Shown here: positions 44,293 through 52,880 of the stretch, in pieces
How the letters are laid out: every line of letters starts with the position of its first letter
Numbering within the stretch: position 1 is the first letter of the stretch
Source of the DNA: Thaumasiovibrio subtropicus
GTDB taxonomy: Bacteria > Pseudomonadota > Gammaproteobacteria > Enterobacterales > Vibrionaceae
Assembly: GCF_019703835.1 (NCBI RefSeq)
Contig: NZ_AP023055.1
Coordinates: forward strand, 1,836,672-1,900,671
DNA: 64,000 nucleotides
Direction of reading: 5' to 3'
Made by a program: the position numbers and the translations under genes
Notes under the pieces: generated by a model
Told to the model about the DNA's origin: nothing
Seen by the model: the letters and a program-made list of their open reading frames with translations, nothing else
The model's database searches: none

Positions 44293-44658
44293 ATGAAAAA
44301 AGTCATCACAACGACCATCATGGCTCTTGGTCTTTTCGCAGCAAGCGCACAAGCAAGCTTTACGCTAGAAGAAACCCAGATGTTTGCGGGTTCTGATAAC
44401 TTCCATGCGCAAGTACAAAACCACCGTGCTCTACAAGGTGAAAACTTAGCGGGAACAGAAGCCGTTAGCTTATACAGTGCCGAAGAAGTGCGCGAGTTCG
44501 CTACCTCAGGTGACTTTCACCAACGAGTACAAGCACAACGCCTTCAACATGGTGAAGTGTCAGAAGGGACATTTGCCGGCGCGCTAAGCCTAGAAGAAAC
44601 CCGCCAGTGTGGCACTGCAAGTGATGTCCGCTTATGTGTCGGTAAACTTGCCAGCTAA
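44293..44658 (+). CDS. Small exported protein with internal duplication
   Basis: 121 residues from the ATG at 44293, eight bases after GGAG; the open frame from 44179 is not needed. A signal peptide ends at AQA-SFT (about residue 22). The mature part has three related openings (FTLEETQMFAGSDNFHAQVQ, YSAEEVREFATSGDFHQRVQ and LSLEETRQCGTASDVRLCV), so it is a short repeat of about 45 residues. Two Cys occur only in the last copy. I do not recognise the family. Confidence 0.7.
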   Translation: MKKVITTTIMALGLFAASAQASFTLEETQMFAGSDNFHAQVQNHRALQGENLAGTEAVSLYSAEEVREFATSGDFHQRVQAQRLQHGEVSEGTFAGALSLEETRQCGTASDVRLCVGKLAS

Positions 44659-44699
44659 CCCTTGCGTTCCGCAACATAGCTTGTCTATCTGCTAAGCGA

Positions 44700-44714
44700 A
44701 TTTACACTGTAAAC
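44700..44714. promoter_or_regulatory. parS2-like centromere site 1
   Basis: ATTTACACTGTAAAC matches the vibrio chromosome-2 parS2 core TTTACA-N-TGTAAA. It is intergenic, between the 44293 gene and the putP terminator. ParB2, encoded at 61.8-62.8 kb, is the expected binder. Confidence 0.8.
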
Positions 44715-44728
44715 GAATCGCAGACAGA

Positions 44729-44757
44729 TAAAAAAAGCGGACACAAAGTCCGCTTTC
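44729..44757. terminator. Terminator after putP
   Basis: AAAGCGGAC and GTCCGCTTT pair around ACAAA; the minus-strand T-run of seven serves putP. Confidence 0.88.
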
Positions 44758-44776
44758 TATCTCTCTGCTATTACGA

Positions 44777-46270
44777 CTAGTCGAGCGTTTCAAGTTTGGT
44801 TTCAAACTTATCGTAAAGGTATTCAACCTCTTGATCAGGTTTTGCTAGCAAACTTACACCCACCGTCGCGATCGTCGCAAAGATAAAGCCCGGCACAATT
44901 TCATACACATCGAACAAGCCGCCGGTTTGCTGCTTCCACCACACAACGGTAAGGCCACCCACAACAATACCCGCTGCGGCACCAAACTTACTCATACCAC
45001 GCCAATAAAGGCTGAGAATAACCACAGGACCGAATGCCGCCCCGAAGCCTGCCCACGCATAAGAGACAAGACCAAGTACCGTGCTATCTGGATTAAATGC
45101 CAGTACCAATGCAATGATAGACACACCAACGACACCCAAACGCCCCACCATGACAACTTCACTGTTGGTTGCATTAGGGCGAAGTAACGGCTTGAACAAG
45201 TCTTCCGCCAGTGCCGAAGATGACACCAACAATTGAGAATCCGCAGTACTCATAATCGCAGCAAGGATGGCGGCAAGTAAAATACCCGCAATCACAGGGT
45301 GGAACATGGCATCGACCAAGATCATGAAGATACGCTCGCCGTCAGCCAGCTCCAGTCCCGGTTGATTTGTCACGTAAAGCAGGCCAACGAGACCAACGAG
45401 CATTGCTCCCGCCATGGATAATCCAGACCAAACAACGGCAATACGACGTGCCGTCGTTAACTCACGATTCGTACGTGACGCCTTAAAACGCGCGAGAATA
45501 TGGGGCTGTCCGAAGTAACCTAAACCCCATGCGACCAATGAGATGATGGCAATAGCCGTTAATGGCTTACCTTCGTTGTCGTTGAATATCGTCAACAACT
45601 CTGGGTTTATCGCCGCGAGATCACTCTCAAGCTGACCGAAGCCGCCATTCATTGCTGCGATCGGCACAATCAACAGTGCCGCAGCCATCAATAAACCTTG
45701 CACCAAATCGGTCCATGCCACTGCGAGGAATCCACCAAACAAGGTGTAAGACACCACGCATACGGTGCCAATAATGACGGCGGTTTGATAATTTAGACCA
45801 AAAACCGTCTCAAATAACTTACCACCCGCGACCAAGCCTGAGCTGGTATAGAAAAGGAAGAACAAAAGAATGAAGATAGCGGAAATGATCTGTAGGAGTT
45901 TACCTTGATCATTGAAGCGTCGAGAAAGGTATTCAGGCAAGGTGATCGCGTCATCAGCAACGATGCTGTAAGTGCGTAGACGTTTCGCACTGACTAACCA
46001 GTTTAGCCAAGTACCCACCAATAACCCCCCGCCCAGCCAAATAGCTTCATAGCCAGAGGCAAAAGCATAGCCTGGCAAGCCAAGCAATAGCCATCCTGAC
46101 ATATCAGAGGCCCCAGCAGACAAAGCGGCAGGCCAAGGTCCTAGAGAACGTCCGCCAAGAAAGTAGTCACTACTATTGCTCGTTTGACGATACGCGACAT
46201 AACCAATCACCAACATCATTACTAAGTAAGCAAGAAACGTTGCTGATATCGCAAAGTTTGTTTCAATCAT
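44777..46270 (-). CDS. putP: Sodium/proline symporter
   Basis: 497 residues; ATG after AAGGATAATT. It belongs to the sodium:solute symporter family with about 13 helices (SDYFLGGRSLGPWPAALSAGASDMSGWLLLG is characteristic of PutP; sodium-site residues are in this stretch). It imports proline, as a nutrient or osmolyte, with sodium. It is the last gene after putA and the detached PutA domain gene, 104 bp downstream, with a hairpin between. Confidence 0.95.
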   Translation of the reverse strand: MIETNFAISATFLAYLVMMLVIGYVAYRQTSNSSDYFLGGRSLGPWPAALSAGASDMSGWLLLGLPGYAFASGYEAIWLGGGLLVGTWLNWLVSAKRLRTYSIVADDAITLPEYLSRRFNDQGKLLQIISAIFILLFFLFYTSSGLVAGGKLFETVFGLNYQTAVIIGTVCVVSYTLFGGFLAVAWTDLVQGLLMAAALLIVPIAAMNGGFGQLESDLAAINPELLTIFNDNEGKPLTAIAIISLVAWGLGYFGQPHILARFKASRTNRELTTARRIAVVWSGLSMAGAMLVGLVGLLYVTNQPGLELADGERIFMILVDAMFHPVIAGILLAAILAAIMSTADSQLLVSSSALAEDLFKPLLRPNATNSEVVMVGRLGVVGVSIIALVLAFNPDSTVLGLVSYAWAGFGAAFGPVVILSLYWRGMSKFGAAAGIVVGGLTVVWWKQQTGGLFDVYEIVPGFIFATIATVGVSLLAKPDQEVEYLYDKFETKLETLD

Positions 46271-46304
46271 AATTATCCTTATGTTGTGTTTCTGTCCGTC
46301 TTAA

Positions 46305-46343
46305 TTAAAAACAAAGAGGTGCTCTTTCGGTGACACCTCTTTA
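46305..46343 (-). terminator. Hairpin terminator between the PutA-domain gene and putP
   Basis: On the minus strand AAAGAGGTG and CACCTCTTT pair around a 12-base loop, followed by GTTTTTAA. It may lower putP transcription relative to putA. Confidence 0.75.
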
Positions 46344-46374
46344 CTTCATTGATTGTTATTTAGTCTATTTTCAA

Positions 46375-46989
46375 TCAATCATTTAACGCAAGTAGACTCG
46401 CATTCCCTCCGATGGCGGTCACGTTGTTGGTACGCGTGCGCTCATGCACCCACTGTAATGCGGTCATAGGATCGATGACGGCGGTATCTTGACCATGACT
46501 CGCAATAACAGGCACGATGGCGCCCGACAGCGCAGCAATACTGCGTTGCCATGTTTGTTGATGCGCCATGTCTCCAACAGCAATCACCCCCGCATGTTCG
46601 GCACCGATACGCGCATCCGGCACAGAAACCAAAGTGCCTTCCGGCAACTGAAAGCCCAGCGCCAAAAGCTCTCCTGCTAGATGCTCATTCACAGAACTGT
46701 CCAACTGAATACGGTTGCCCGCCAATAGCGCTCGTCCAATCAATGCGCGCAATGCCTGCGTTTCTGCTTCCCCTGTGGTTTGCGAAGCGATAAACACTCC
46801 ACGAGGGACGAGATAAAGCTCATTGGCTTCCCCTGTCGGCCCCACCAATAATTCAGGCTCCATCATTCGCGTCAATGCCTGTTCGCAATCTTGTTGCAAC
46901 AACGCCAGCAAACCATGTTGTTCAGCCCAGCTTGATAGTGCACTCAAGCGTGCTTCAAGGTGCCATTGAGACCAAAGTGCATTTTCCAT
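46375..46989 (-). CDS. Detached C-terminal aldehyde-dehydrogenase-superfamily domain of PutA
   Basis: 204 residues. It starts by overlapping the putA stop (TAATG), with GGAGG in the putA end. Its sequence matches the C-terminal part of long PutA proteins such as E. coli's: LLVGPTGEANELYLVPRGVF corresponds to LTGPTGEINRYTLLPRE-type sequence, and the end (TNNVTAIGGNASLLAL) to VNTAAAGGNASLM. That domain helps close the substrate tunnel and assembly of long PutAs. It lacks the ALDH active-site Cys. Here it is a separate polypeptide and presumably binds PutA. Confidence 0.8.
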   Translation of the reverse strand: MENALWSQWHLEARLSALSSWAEQHGLLALLQQDCEQALTRMMEPELLVGPTGEANELYLVPRGVFIASQTTGEAETQALRALIGRALLAGNRIQLDSSVNEHLAGELLALGFQLPEGTLVSVPDARIGAEHAGVIAVGDMAHQQTWQRSIAALSGAIVPVIASHGQDTAVIDPMTALQWVHERTRTNNVTAIGGNASLLALND

Positions 46990-49900
46990 TATTCGCCTCC
47001 TAGAACGGCATCAACAAACTGCGTCAAATAGTGTGGGCCACCTGCTTTAGGGCCAGTGCCGGACAAACCATGTCCGCCAAACGGCTGGACGCCAACCACG
47101 GCACCGACCTGATCGCGGTTGATATAGCAGTTACCGACGTGGGTTTTCTCTTCAATGGTTTGATAGGTACGCTCGTTACGGCTATGCACACCTAACGTCA
47201 AACCGTACCCCGTCTGATTGATGCCACCAATCACCTCTTCAAGTTGCTGCGCATCGAAGCTGATCACATGCAAAATAGGACCGAACTTTTCCTCAGATAA
47301 CTGCTGAATAGCATCAAGAGAAATCATGGTTGGCGCAACAAAGTCCCCCCCATCACACTCAGGAGACAAAACAGATTGGTAAAGCACCTTGTCTTTGTGT
47401 TCGGTGATATGCGCTTGCAAGCGCTGCTTTGCAGTATCATCTATCACAGGACCGACATCCGTCACCAAGTGATTTGGGTCACCGATTTGTAGCTCTGCCA
47501 TGGCGCCTTTAATTAAACCCACAATGCGCGGCGCTATTTCTTGCTGCACAAATAACACTCGCAGTGCCGAACAACGTTGTCCTGCCGACGCAAACGCAGA
47601 GCGAATCACATCGCGTACCACTTGCTCAGGCAATGCAGTACTGTCTACCACCATGGCATTAAGACCACCGGTCTCTGCGATAAACAGTGCCGGCGCATCA
47701 CGACGGGCAATTTGTGATTGAATCAACTTCGCAGTCGCTGTTGAGCCTGTGAAGACGACGCCTTTGATACGATCATCGTTAGCGACTAAATCACCTACTA
47801 CATCGCCACCCCCTAATACCAACTGAATGACATCAGCAGGCACACCCGCGTCAAGCATCAACTCAATACAACGCACAGCAATCAGGCTTGTTTGCGGGGC
47901 AGGTTTGGCAACTACCGTGTTACCTGTGACTAATGCCGCCGCAATCTGCCCCAAGAAGATCGCTAACGGAAAGTTCCACGGGCTAATACACAGCACGATA
48001 CCTTTGGCTTGATAGCGCAAAAGCTGTTCAGCGCCTTCTAAGCCTTTCACGGCTTTTGGGTTAGCCATCAAAGCTTCAGCTTGCGTCGCATAGTAATGGC
48101 AGAAATCAACCGCTTCACGGATCTCATCAACGCTGTCTTGCATTGTTTTACCCGCTTCACGATGGCAAAGACTGATCAACTCACCGTGATGCTGTTCAAG
48201 GAGATCGCCAATCTTACGCAAACACGCCGCGCGCTCGCTAACAGGCCGCTCAGACCAAGCGGCAAAGCCAGCCTGTGCAACGTCTACCGCAGAGGCCATC
48301 ACCGCAGCGGATCCGAAGACAACGTCACCCACTTTTTCAGTACGCAGATAAGGCGCAGTCACAGAGGTTGCATCGCCAGTGGCCGCTTGGCCATTAACGA
48401 TCGAGGCTCCCTGCCATTGATGCGCTCGGAAAGACTGAATCGCATGAGCAAGCGGCGTGTAATCACTGTGAATTTGAACGTTGAACCCTCGACTGTTCTT
48501 ACGATTCTCACCAAAGATTGCTGGTGGTAGAACAATGGCTGGGTGGTGTAAGGTTTCGCGCCCTTGTAGCGTATCAACGGGATGCTCAACCAAGGATTCT
48601 GCTGGACAACGCGCGTCAACTAAGCGATGTACAAAGGAGCTATTCGCGCCATTTTCCAAGAGGCGACGGACAAGGTAAGGCAGCAAGTCCTTGTGACTAC
48701 CCACAGGCGCATAAATACGTACCGGTTTACCGTGTGTGGCAGTGACATGTTTATACAGCGCGTCACCCATACCATGCAGTCGCTGGAACTCAAAGCCGGC
48801 CGTTTCCGGTGCCATGGTCGCGATCGCAGTCACCGTATGCGCATTGTGGCTGGCAAACTGCGGATAGATACGACCAATGACAGATGCAGAGAACAAGAAA
48901 CGCGCACACGCTAAGTAAGCAACATCGGTTGACTCCTTGCGGGTATAAACAGGATACCCTTGCAAACCAAGCTGTTGGCAATGCTTAATTTCACTGTCCC
49001 AATAAGCCCCTTTTACGAGACGAACAGGAATGATCACACCGGCATCTTCACTCAGTTTGGTTAACCAAGCTAAGACAGACAATGCGCGTTTGGAGTAGGC
49101 TTGTACAACGAGACCAAAACCACCCCAACCTTTTAACGCATCACTGAGTAATAGCTTTTCAAACAGCTGCAGTGAAATTTCTAAGCGATCCGCTTCTTCT
49201 GCATCCACGGTGATTGCCACGCCACGATCACGGGCGTAAATCAGCAAGGCCAACAATGTTTGATACATTTCCGTCATCACATTGTTGTAGTTACTTGCTT
49301 CATAGCGAGGGTAAAGCGCTGATAGCTTGATGGAGACCGACGGCGGATAGTTGCGATCTTGCTGGGTCGCGCCTACCGCATCAATGGCTTTGCGATAGTC
49401 GGCTAAATACTTCGCCGCATCATCACGCGTCAAGGCTGCTTCGCCCAACATATCGAAAGAATAACTGTTACCTTGTTTAAAGTTATCCTCACCCTTTTTC
49501 ATCGCCTCTTCGATGCTGCGTCCCAAAACAAACTGGAACCCCATGATCTGCATCGCTTGCTGCATCGCTTTACGAATAACCGGCTCAGATAGCTTATTAA
49601 CCATCTTCTTCAGCACATTGCTCGGATTGTCCGGCACGCCGAAGCTGGTCACTTTACCCGTAAGCAGTAAGCCCCACGTTGAGGCGTTAACAAAAACCGA
49701 CTTAGAGTTTTTTAAATGCGCTTGCCAATCGGCCACACTCAGTTTGTCACGGATAAACGCATCGGCGGTAAACTGATCAGGAATACGCATCAGTGCCTCT
49801 GCAAGACACATCAATAACACACCTTCATCGGTGTCGAGACTGTACTCCATTAACAGCGCATCAATCATATGCACCGCATCTTTATCAGCACGGACTTGGT

Positions 49901-50084
49901 TGATCAACGCCAGTGCCCGCTCTCCGATCAATTGACCTTCTTGATCATCGTTCCGGGCAAAAGGGATCAACTGTGCGATCCATGCAGATTCATCAACGGC
50001 ATATAATGGAGATATCTTCTCCCACAGTGTTTGACGTGACTGATCTAGCCAGCCATCCACAAAATAATCTTCTGCCTTTATCAT
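46989..50084 (-). CDS. putA: Bifunctional proline dehydrogenase / P5C dehydrogenase
   Basis: 1031 residues from the ATG at 50084, five bases after AAGGA; an upstream start at 50105 is less likely. It oxidises proline to glutamate: FAD-dependent proline dehydrogenase in the first half (SIKLSALYPRYE, DAEEADRLEISL, VRLVKGAYWDSEIK) and NAD-dependent P5C dehydrogenase in the second (SPWNFPLAIFLGQ, FTGSTATAK, catalytic Cys in SAGQRCSAL). It lacks the N-terminal ribbon-helix-helix of E. coli PutA, so it should not be its own repressor, and lacks the C-terminal domain, which is the next gene. Confidence 0.95.
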   Translation of the reverse strand: MIKAEDYFVDGWLDQSRQTLWEKISPLYAVDESAWIAQLIPFARNDDQEGQLIGERALALINQVRADKDAVHMIDALLMEYSLDTDEGVLLMCLAEALMRIPDQFTADAFIRDKLSVADWQAHLKNSKSVFVNASTWGLLLTGKVTSFGVPDNPSNVLKKMVNKLSEPVIRKAMQQAMQIMGFQFVLGRSIEEAMKKGEDNFKQGNSYSFDMLGEAALTRDDAAKYLADYRKAIDAVGATQQDRNYPPSVSIKLSALYPRYEASNYNNVMTEMYQTLLALLIYARDRGVAITVDAEEADRLEISLQLFEKLLLSDALKGWGGFGLVVQAYSKRALSVLAWLTKLSEDAGVIIPVRLVKGAYWDSEIKHCQQLGLQGYPVYTRKESTDVAYLACARFLFSASVIGRIYPQFASHNAHTVTAIATMAPETAGFEFQRLHGMGDALYKHVTATHGKPVRIYAPVGSHKDLLPYLVRRLLENGANSSFVHRLVDARCPAESLVEHPVDTLQGRETLHHPAIVLPPAIFGENRKNSRGFNVQIHSDYTPLAHAIQSFRAHQWQGASIVNGQAATGDATSVTAPYLRTEKVGDVVFGSAAVMASAVDVAQAGFAAWSERPVSERAACLRKIGDLLEQHHGELISLCHREAGKTMQDSVDEIREAVDFCHYYATQAEALMANPKAVKGLEGAEQLLRYQAKGIVLCISPWNFPLAIFLGQIAAALVTGNTVVAKPAPQTSLIAVRCIELMLDAGVPADVIQLVLGGGDVVGDLVANDDRIKGVVFTGSTATAKLIQSQIARRDAPALFIAETGGLNAMVVDSTALPEQVVRDVIRSAFASAGQRCSALRVLFVQQEIAPRIVGLIKGAMAELQIGDPNHLVTDVGPVIDDTAKQRLQAHITEHKDKVLYQSVLSPECDGGDFVAPTMISLDAIQQLSEEKFGPILHVISFDAQQLEEVIGGINQTGYGLTLGVHSRNERTYQTIEEKTHVGNCYINRDQVGAVVGVQPFGGHGLSGTGPKAGGPHYLTQFVDAVLGGE

Positions 50085-50244
50085 GATTTTCCTTATTCCT
50101 ATCATGCAAACTGGGCGTATGTTATTTCAAAGTTAATGGTCGGGATATATTTTGTAGTGGAATTTGCTCTATTTTTTGCGCATGAGCTCATTTTTCAGTT
50201 TTTCAGGTACCACTTCCGTCCGATATAAGCCTAGACGCCACTAT

Positions 50245-50487
50245 CGGAACGATGATCAAGCCCGACAAAATTACGTGCGATGTCATTTCAATTTTGAGTG
50301 CATCACGTGAAGAGTGACGGCAAAAACAACCCCAAAAATCTTTTAATAATCAATAATTAAAACATTAGAAACACTTTTATTATCAAAAGTCATGGTCTCA
50401 TCAATGAGAAATTGCCATGATCATGCATTCATCAATTTATTTGATCATTGTTCCGATAAGCACTTGATCATTGTTCCTTAGGATCCC
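50245..50487. promoter_or_regulatory. Repeated 14-15-bp motif in the putA/AEC control region
   Basis: TTGATCATTGTTCCG occurs at 50451-50465, again (14 bp) at 50474-50487, 23 bp apart, and as TTGATCATCGTTCCG on the opposite strand at 50245-50259. A fourth copy lies in the AEC gene near 51198. The distal repeat overlaps the AEC gene's ribosome site. They look like regulator binding sites. The region otherwise holds only AT-rich sequence. Confidence 0.55.
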
Positions 50488-50489
50488 GT

Positions 50490-51437
50490 GTGGCCATATT
50501 CTTTTCCAATCTCAGCGAAGCACTCCGCATCACCTCCCCTATTTTTCTTATGCTCGTGCTGGGGGTCGTCTTAAAGCGGCTGCAAATCATCAACACAGCC
50601 TTCGTTGATACTGGCTCCAAGCTGGTTTTCAACCTGACACTGCCTGCGATGTTGTTTCTCAGCATCATTAATGCTGATTTGAATATCAGTGACCATGCCA
50701 CTATTTTGGGCTTTGCCGTCGCTGCCAACTTTGCTTGCTGGCTAGTATTGATGTTTATCGCTCGATATTCACCGTACCCCTTCGCCACAACCAGCGTCGT
50801 TGTGCAAGGCGCGTTTAGGGCAAACACGGGCATTATTGGTATTGCGCTGATGGCCAATGCCTACGGGGAAGCGGGTATTGCCGCAAGTGCGTTTTATGTC
50901 GCGGCAATCACCTTACTCTACAATGTACTCGCCGTGATCAGCCTAACCCCACGAGGATCCCAACAAAACACCGGAACAATGATCAAGACACTGGGCAAAA
51001 ATCCATTGATCCTCACCATACTTGCGGCCAGTTGTTTAACTATCCTTGATCTTCCGATGCCAGAGGTCGTATTGATCAGTGGTCAGTATTTTGCTGACAT
51101 GACCCTACCACTCGCTTTACTGTGTACTGGGGCGAGTCTGGACTTTAAACAACTGAGGTCAACACCAACGCCCGCTTTGATCGCCACACTTTCACGCTTG
51201 ATCATCGTTCCGTTCATCATCGTCACGAGCGCCATTGTGCTTGGTTTCCGTGACGCGGCATTGGGACTTATCTTCTTTATGAGCGCAAGCCCCACTGCGG
51301 CGGCGAGTTACATCATGGCCAAAGCAATGAAAGCCGATGATCGCCTCGCTGCCAACATTATCGCTATCACTACCCTCTTCTTTGCATTCACGATCAGTGC
51401 TGGCTTGGCATGGCTACGCAGTTGGGGATTTGCGTAG
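50490..51437 (+). CDS. AEC-family transporter (auxin efflux carrier type)
   Basis: 315 residues from a GTG after AGGATCC. About ten helices in two halves, with the polar break in TGASLDF near the C-terminal half. AEC members export or import organic acids such as malate or malonate; the substrate is unknown. It is divergent from putA, with shared repeats in the control region, so joint control with proline catabolism is possible. Confidence 0.82.
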   Translation: MAIFFSNLSEALRITSPIFLMLVLGVVLKRLQIINTAFVDTGSKLVFNLTLPAMLFLSIINADLNISDHATILGFAVAANFACWLVLMFIARYSPYPFATTSVVVQGAFRANTGIIGIALMANAYGEAGIAASAFYVAAITLLYNVLAVISLTPRGSQQNTGTMIKTLGKNPLILTILAASCLTILDLPMPEVVLISGQYFADMTLPLALLCTGASLDFKQLRSTPTPALIATLSRLIIVPFIIVTSAIVLGFRDAALGLIFFMSASPTAAASYIMAKAMKADDRLAANIIAITTLFFAFTISAGLAWLRSWGFA

Positions 51438-51464
51438 TTCAGTCAAGAGTATTCGAGGGGAAAG

Positions 51465-51486
51465 AAAGCCCGCTTGCGCGGGCTTC
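51465..51486. terminator. Bidirectional terminator
   Basis: AAGCCCGC and GCGGGCTT pair around TTGC. It lies between the AEC gene and the small minus-strand gene, and could serve both. Confidence 0.65.
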
Positions 51487-51523
51487 AATTGATGACAAGT
51501 TTACGTGGTATCGCTTATGGTCG

Positions 51524-51646
51524 TCAGCGTGCTCTGGCAAAGCCAAAGGAGGAAGAGCGCGGTAAGGAACGCGAAGTTACTTTCCGGCGAGTTTGGCGTC
51601 CTTTTGCCAATACGTGAGTGAGTACGCTTTGGTAATAACCATTCAT
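51524..51646 (-). CDS. Possible 40-residue Arg/Ser-rich protein
   Basis: A 41-codon frame starts with ATG after AGGGAG and seven bases, and ends before the terminator at 51465-51486. It is very basic (starts MNGYYQSVLTHVLAKGR, ends FGFARAR). The good ribosome site, isolated position and following terminator suggest a real gene, but I do not recognise the family, and the opposite strand also has a 41-codon frame here without a good ribosome site. Confidence 0.5.
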   Translation of the reverse strand: MNGYYQSVLTHVLAKGRQTRRKVTSRSLPRSSSFGFARAR

Positions 51647-52012
51647 ATTATTACTCCCTGTTATCAATTAAACTGCCAATACCCTAAAAAACACCTACTG
51701 CCTCAGGTTTGATTCAGATCAAAAAACAGCGATACCGACTTACTAAGTAATTGATATTTTATTTTCCACTAGAAAATACTTGATTAATGTCACACCAAAA
51801 ACGCATAATAATGCAAAAAGATAATAAGTTTGAATTTTCGCCAACAATTGGGTACTTACAGGGAAATTAAAACCTAAACCAGCCAATTAATTCAGCAGTG
51901 TAATCACTTGAAAAACATCCAACCTACTTTTAAATTGTCAAATTTTCATACTTTGATAGCGAAACCAAGGGCAGTTGCGCACCGATATCATTCATTTTAA
52001 GTGACCATAAAA
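51647..52012. other. AT-rich region without a visible gene
   Basis: About 365 bp upstream of the small minus-strand gene and beyond the pdxH terminator. No coding frame, RNA gene or strong repeat is seen. It may hold the promoter of the small gene. Confidence 0.4.
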
Positions 52013-52045
52013 CAAAAAACGCGCCTTTATTCAGCGCGTTTTTTA
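52013..52045. terminator. Terminator after pdxH
   Basis: AAAAAACGCGC and GCGCGTTTTTT pair around CTTTATTCA, with a T-run on the minus strand for pdxH. Confidence 0.88.
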
Positions 52046-52064
52046 GAACAGAACAGCCCTTCAT

Positions 52065-52703
52065 TTAAGGTGCCAAACGTTCAATCGACCATTGATCTTG
52101 CTCTTCGCGAGTGAATAAAAACCGATCATGCAACCGGTGAGCGCCACCTTGCCAGAACTCAATACTCTGCGGCACCACGCGATAGCCGCCCCAAAAGGTC
52201 GGTACAGGCACTTCACCCTTCGCAAACTTTTGCTTGAGCTCGAAAAACTTTCCTTCCAATGCAGAACGCGCAGACAATCGAGAACTCTGCTTGCTCGCCC
52301 ATGCCGCAACTTGGCTCTCTTTCGGGCGTGATGAAAAGTACTTTAAAACGTCCAGCTTGGATAACGGTTCTACAACACCTGTGATATGAACCTGACGCTC
52401 AAGCGGATGCCAAGGGAAGTGCAAACTGATGTGTTTGTTTTGCTCTAGGTGCTGCGCCTTACGACTGCCGAGGTTGGTGTAGAACACAAATCCCGCTTCA
52501 TCGACGTTCTTGAGTAGAACAATGCGTTGATATGGCATACCTGACTCGGATACGGTCGCAACCGTCATCGCGGTGGGATCCGGCAAATTCGCCTCTACCG
52601 CCTGTTTCAACCACGTTTCAAACAAGGGTAGTGGCGCATCAGGTAAGTCTTCACGACGCAATCCACCTCGGGTGTAATCACGACGCATATCAGCCAAATC
52701 CAT
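52065..52703 (-). CDS. pdxH: Pyridoxamine 5'-phosphate oxidase
   Basis: 212 residues from the ATG at 52703, following GAGGAGAAG; the open frame to 52787 is not part of the family. It makes pyridoxal 5'-phosphate from the pyridoxine or pyridoxamine phosphates, with FMN. Characteristic blocks: MDLADMRRDYTRGGL, QRIVLLKNVDEAGFVFYTN, SRKAQHLEQN and the C-terminal FWQGGAHRLHDRF. Divergent from the DctB-like kinase gene. Confidence 0.96.
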   Translation of the reverse strand: MDLADMRRDYTRGGLRREDLPDAPLPLFETWLKQAVEANLPDPTAMTVATVSESGMPYQRIVLLKNVDEAGFVFYTNLGSRKAQHLEQNKHISLHFPWHPLERQVHITGVVEPLSKLDVLKYFSSRPKESQVAAWASKQSSRLSARSALEGKFFELKQKFAKGEVPVPTFWGGYRVVPQSIEFWQGGAHRLHDRFLFTREEQDQWSIERLAP

Positions 52704-52880
52704 TCTTCTTCTCCTCAATCTTGTAGAGCTATGACCAAGCAGTGATTGTGCGCTCTCCGTGCAACAACTGCAAGTCATTGTCATCACAGGAATGTCGGCT
52801 TTTTCAAGGTTTTATTGCCTACATTTTGATAACCTACCCATAACAAAGGACATTTCGCAGGATGCGTAGGACTAACTCTC

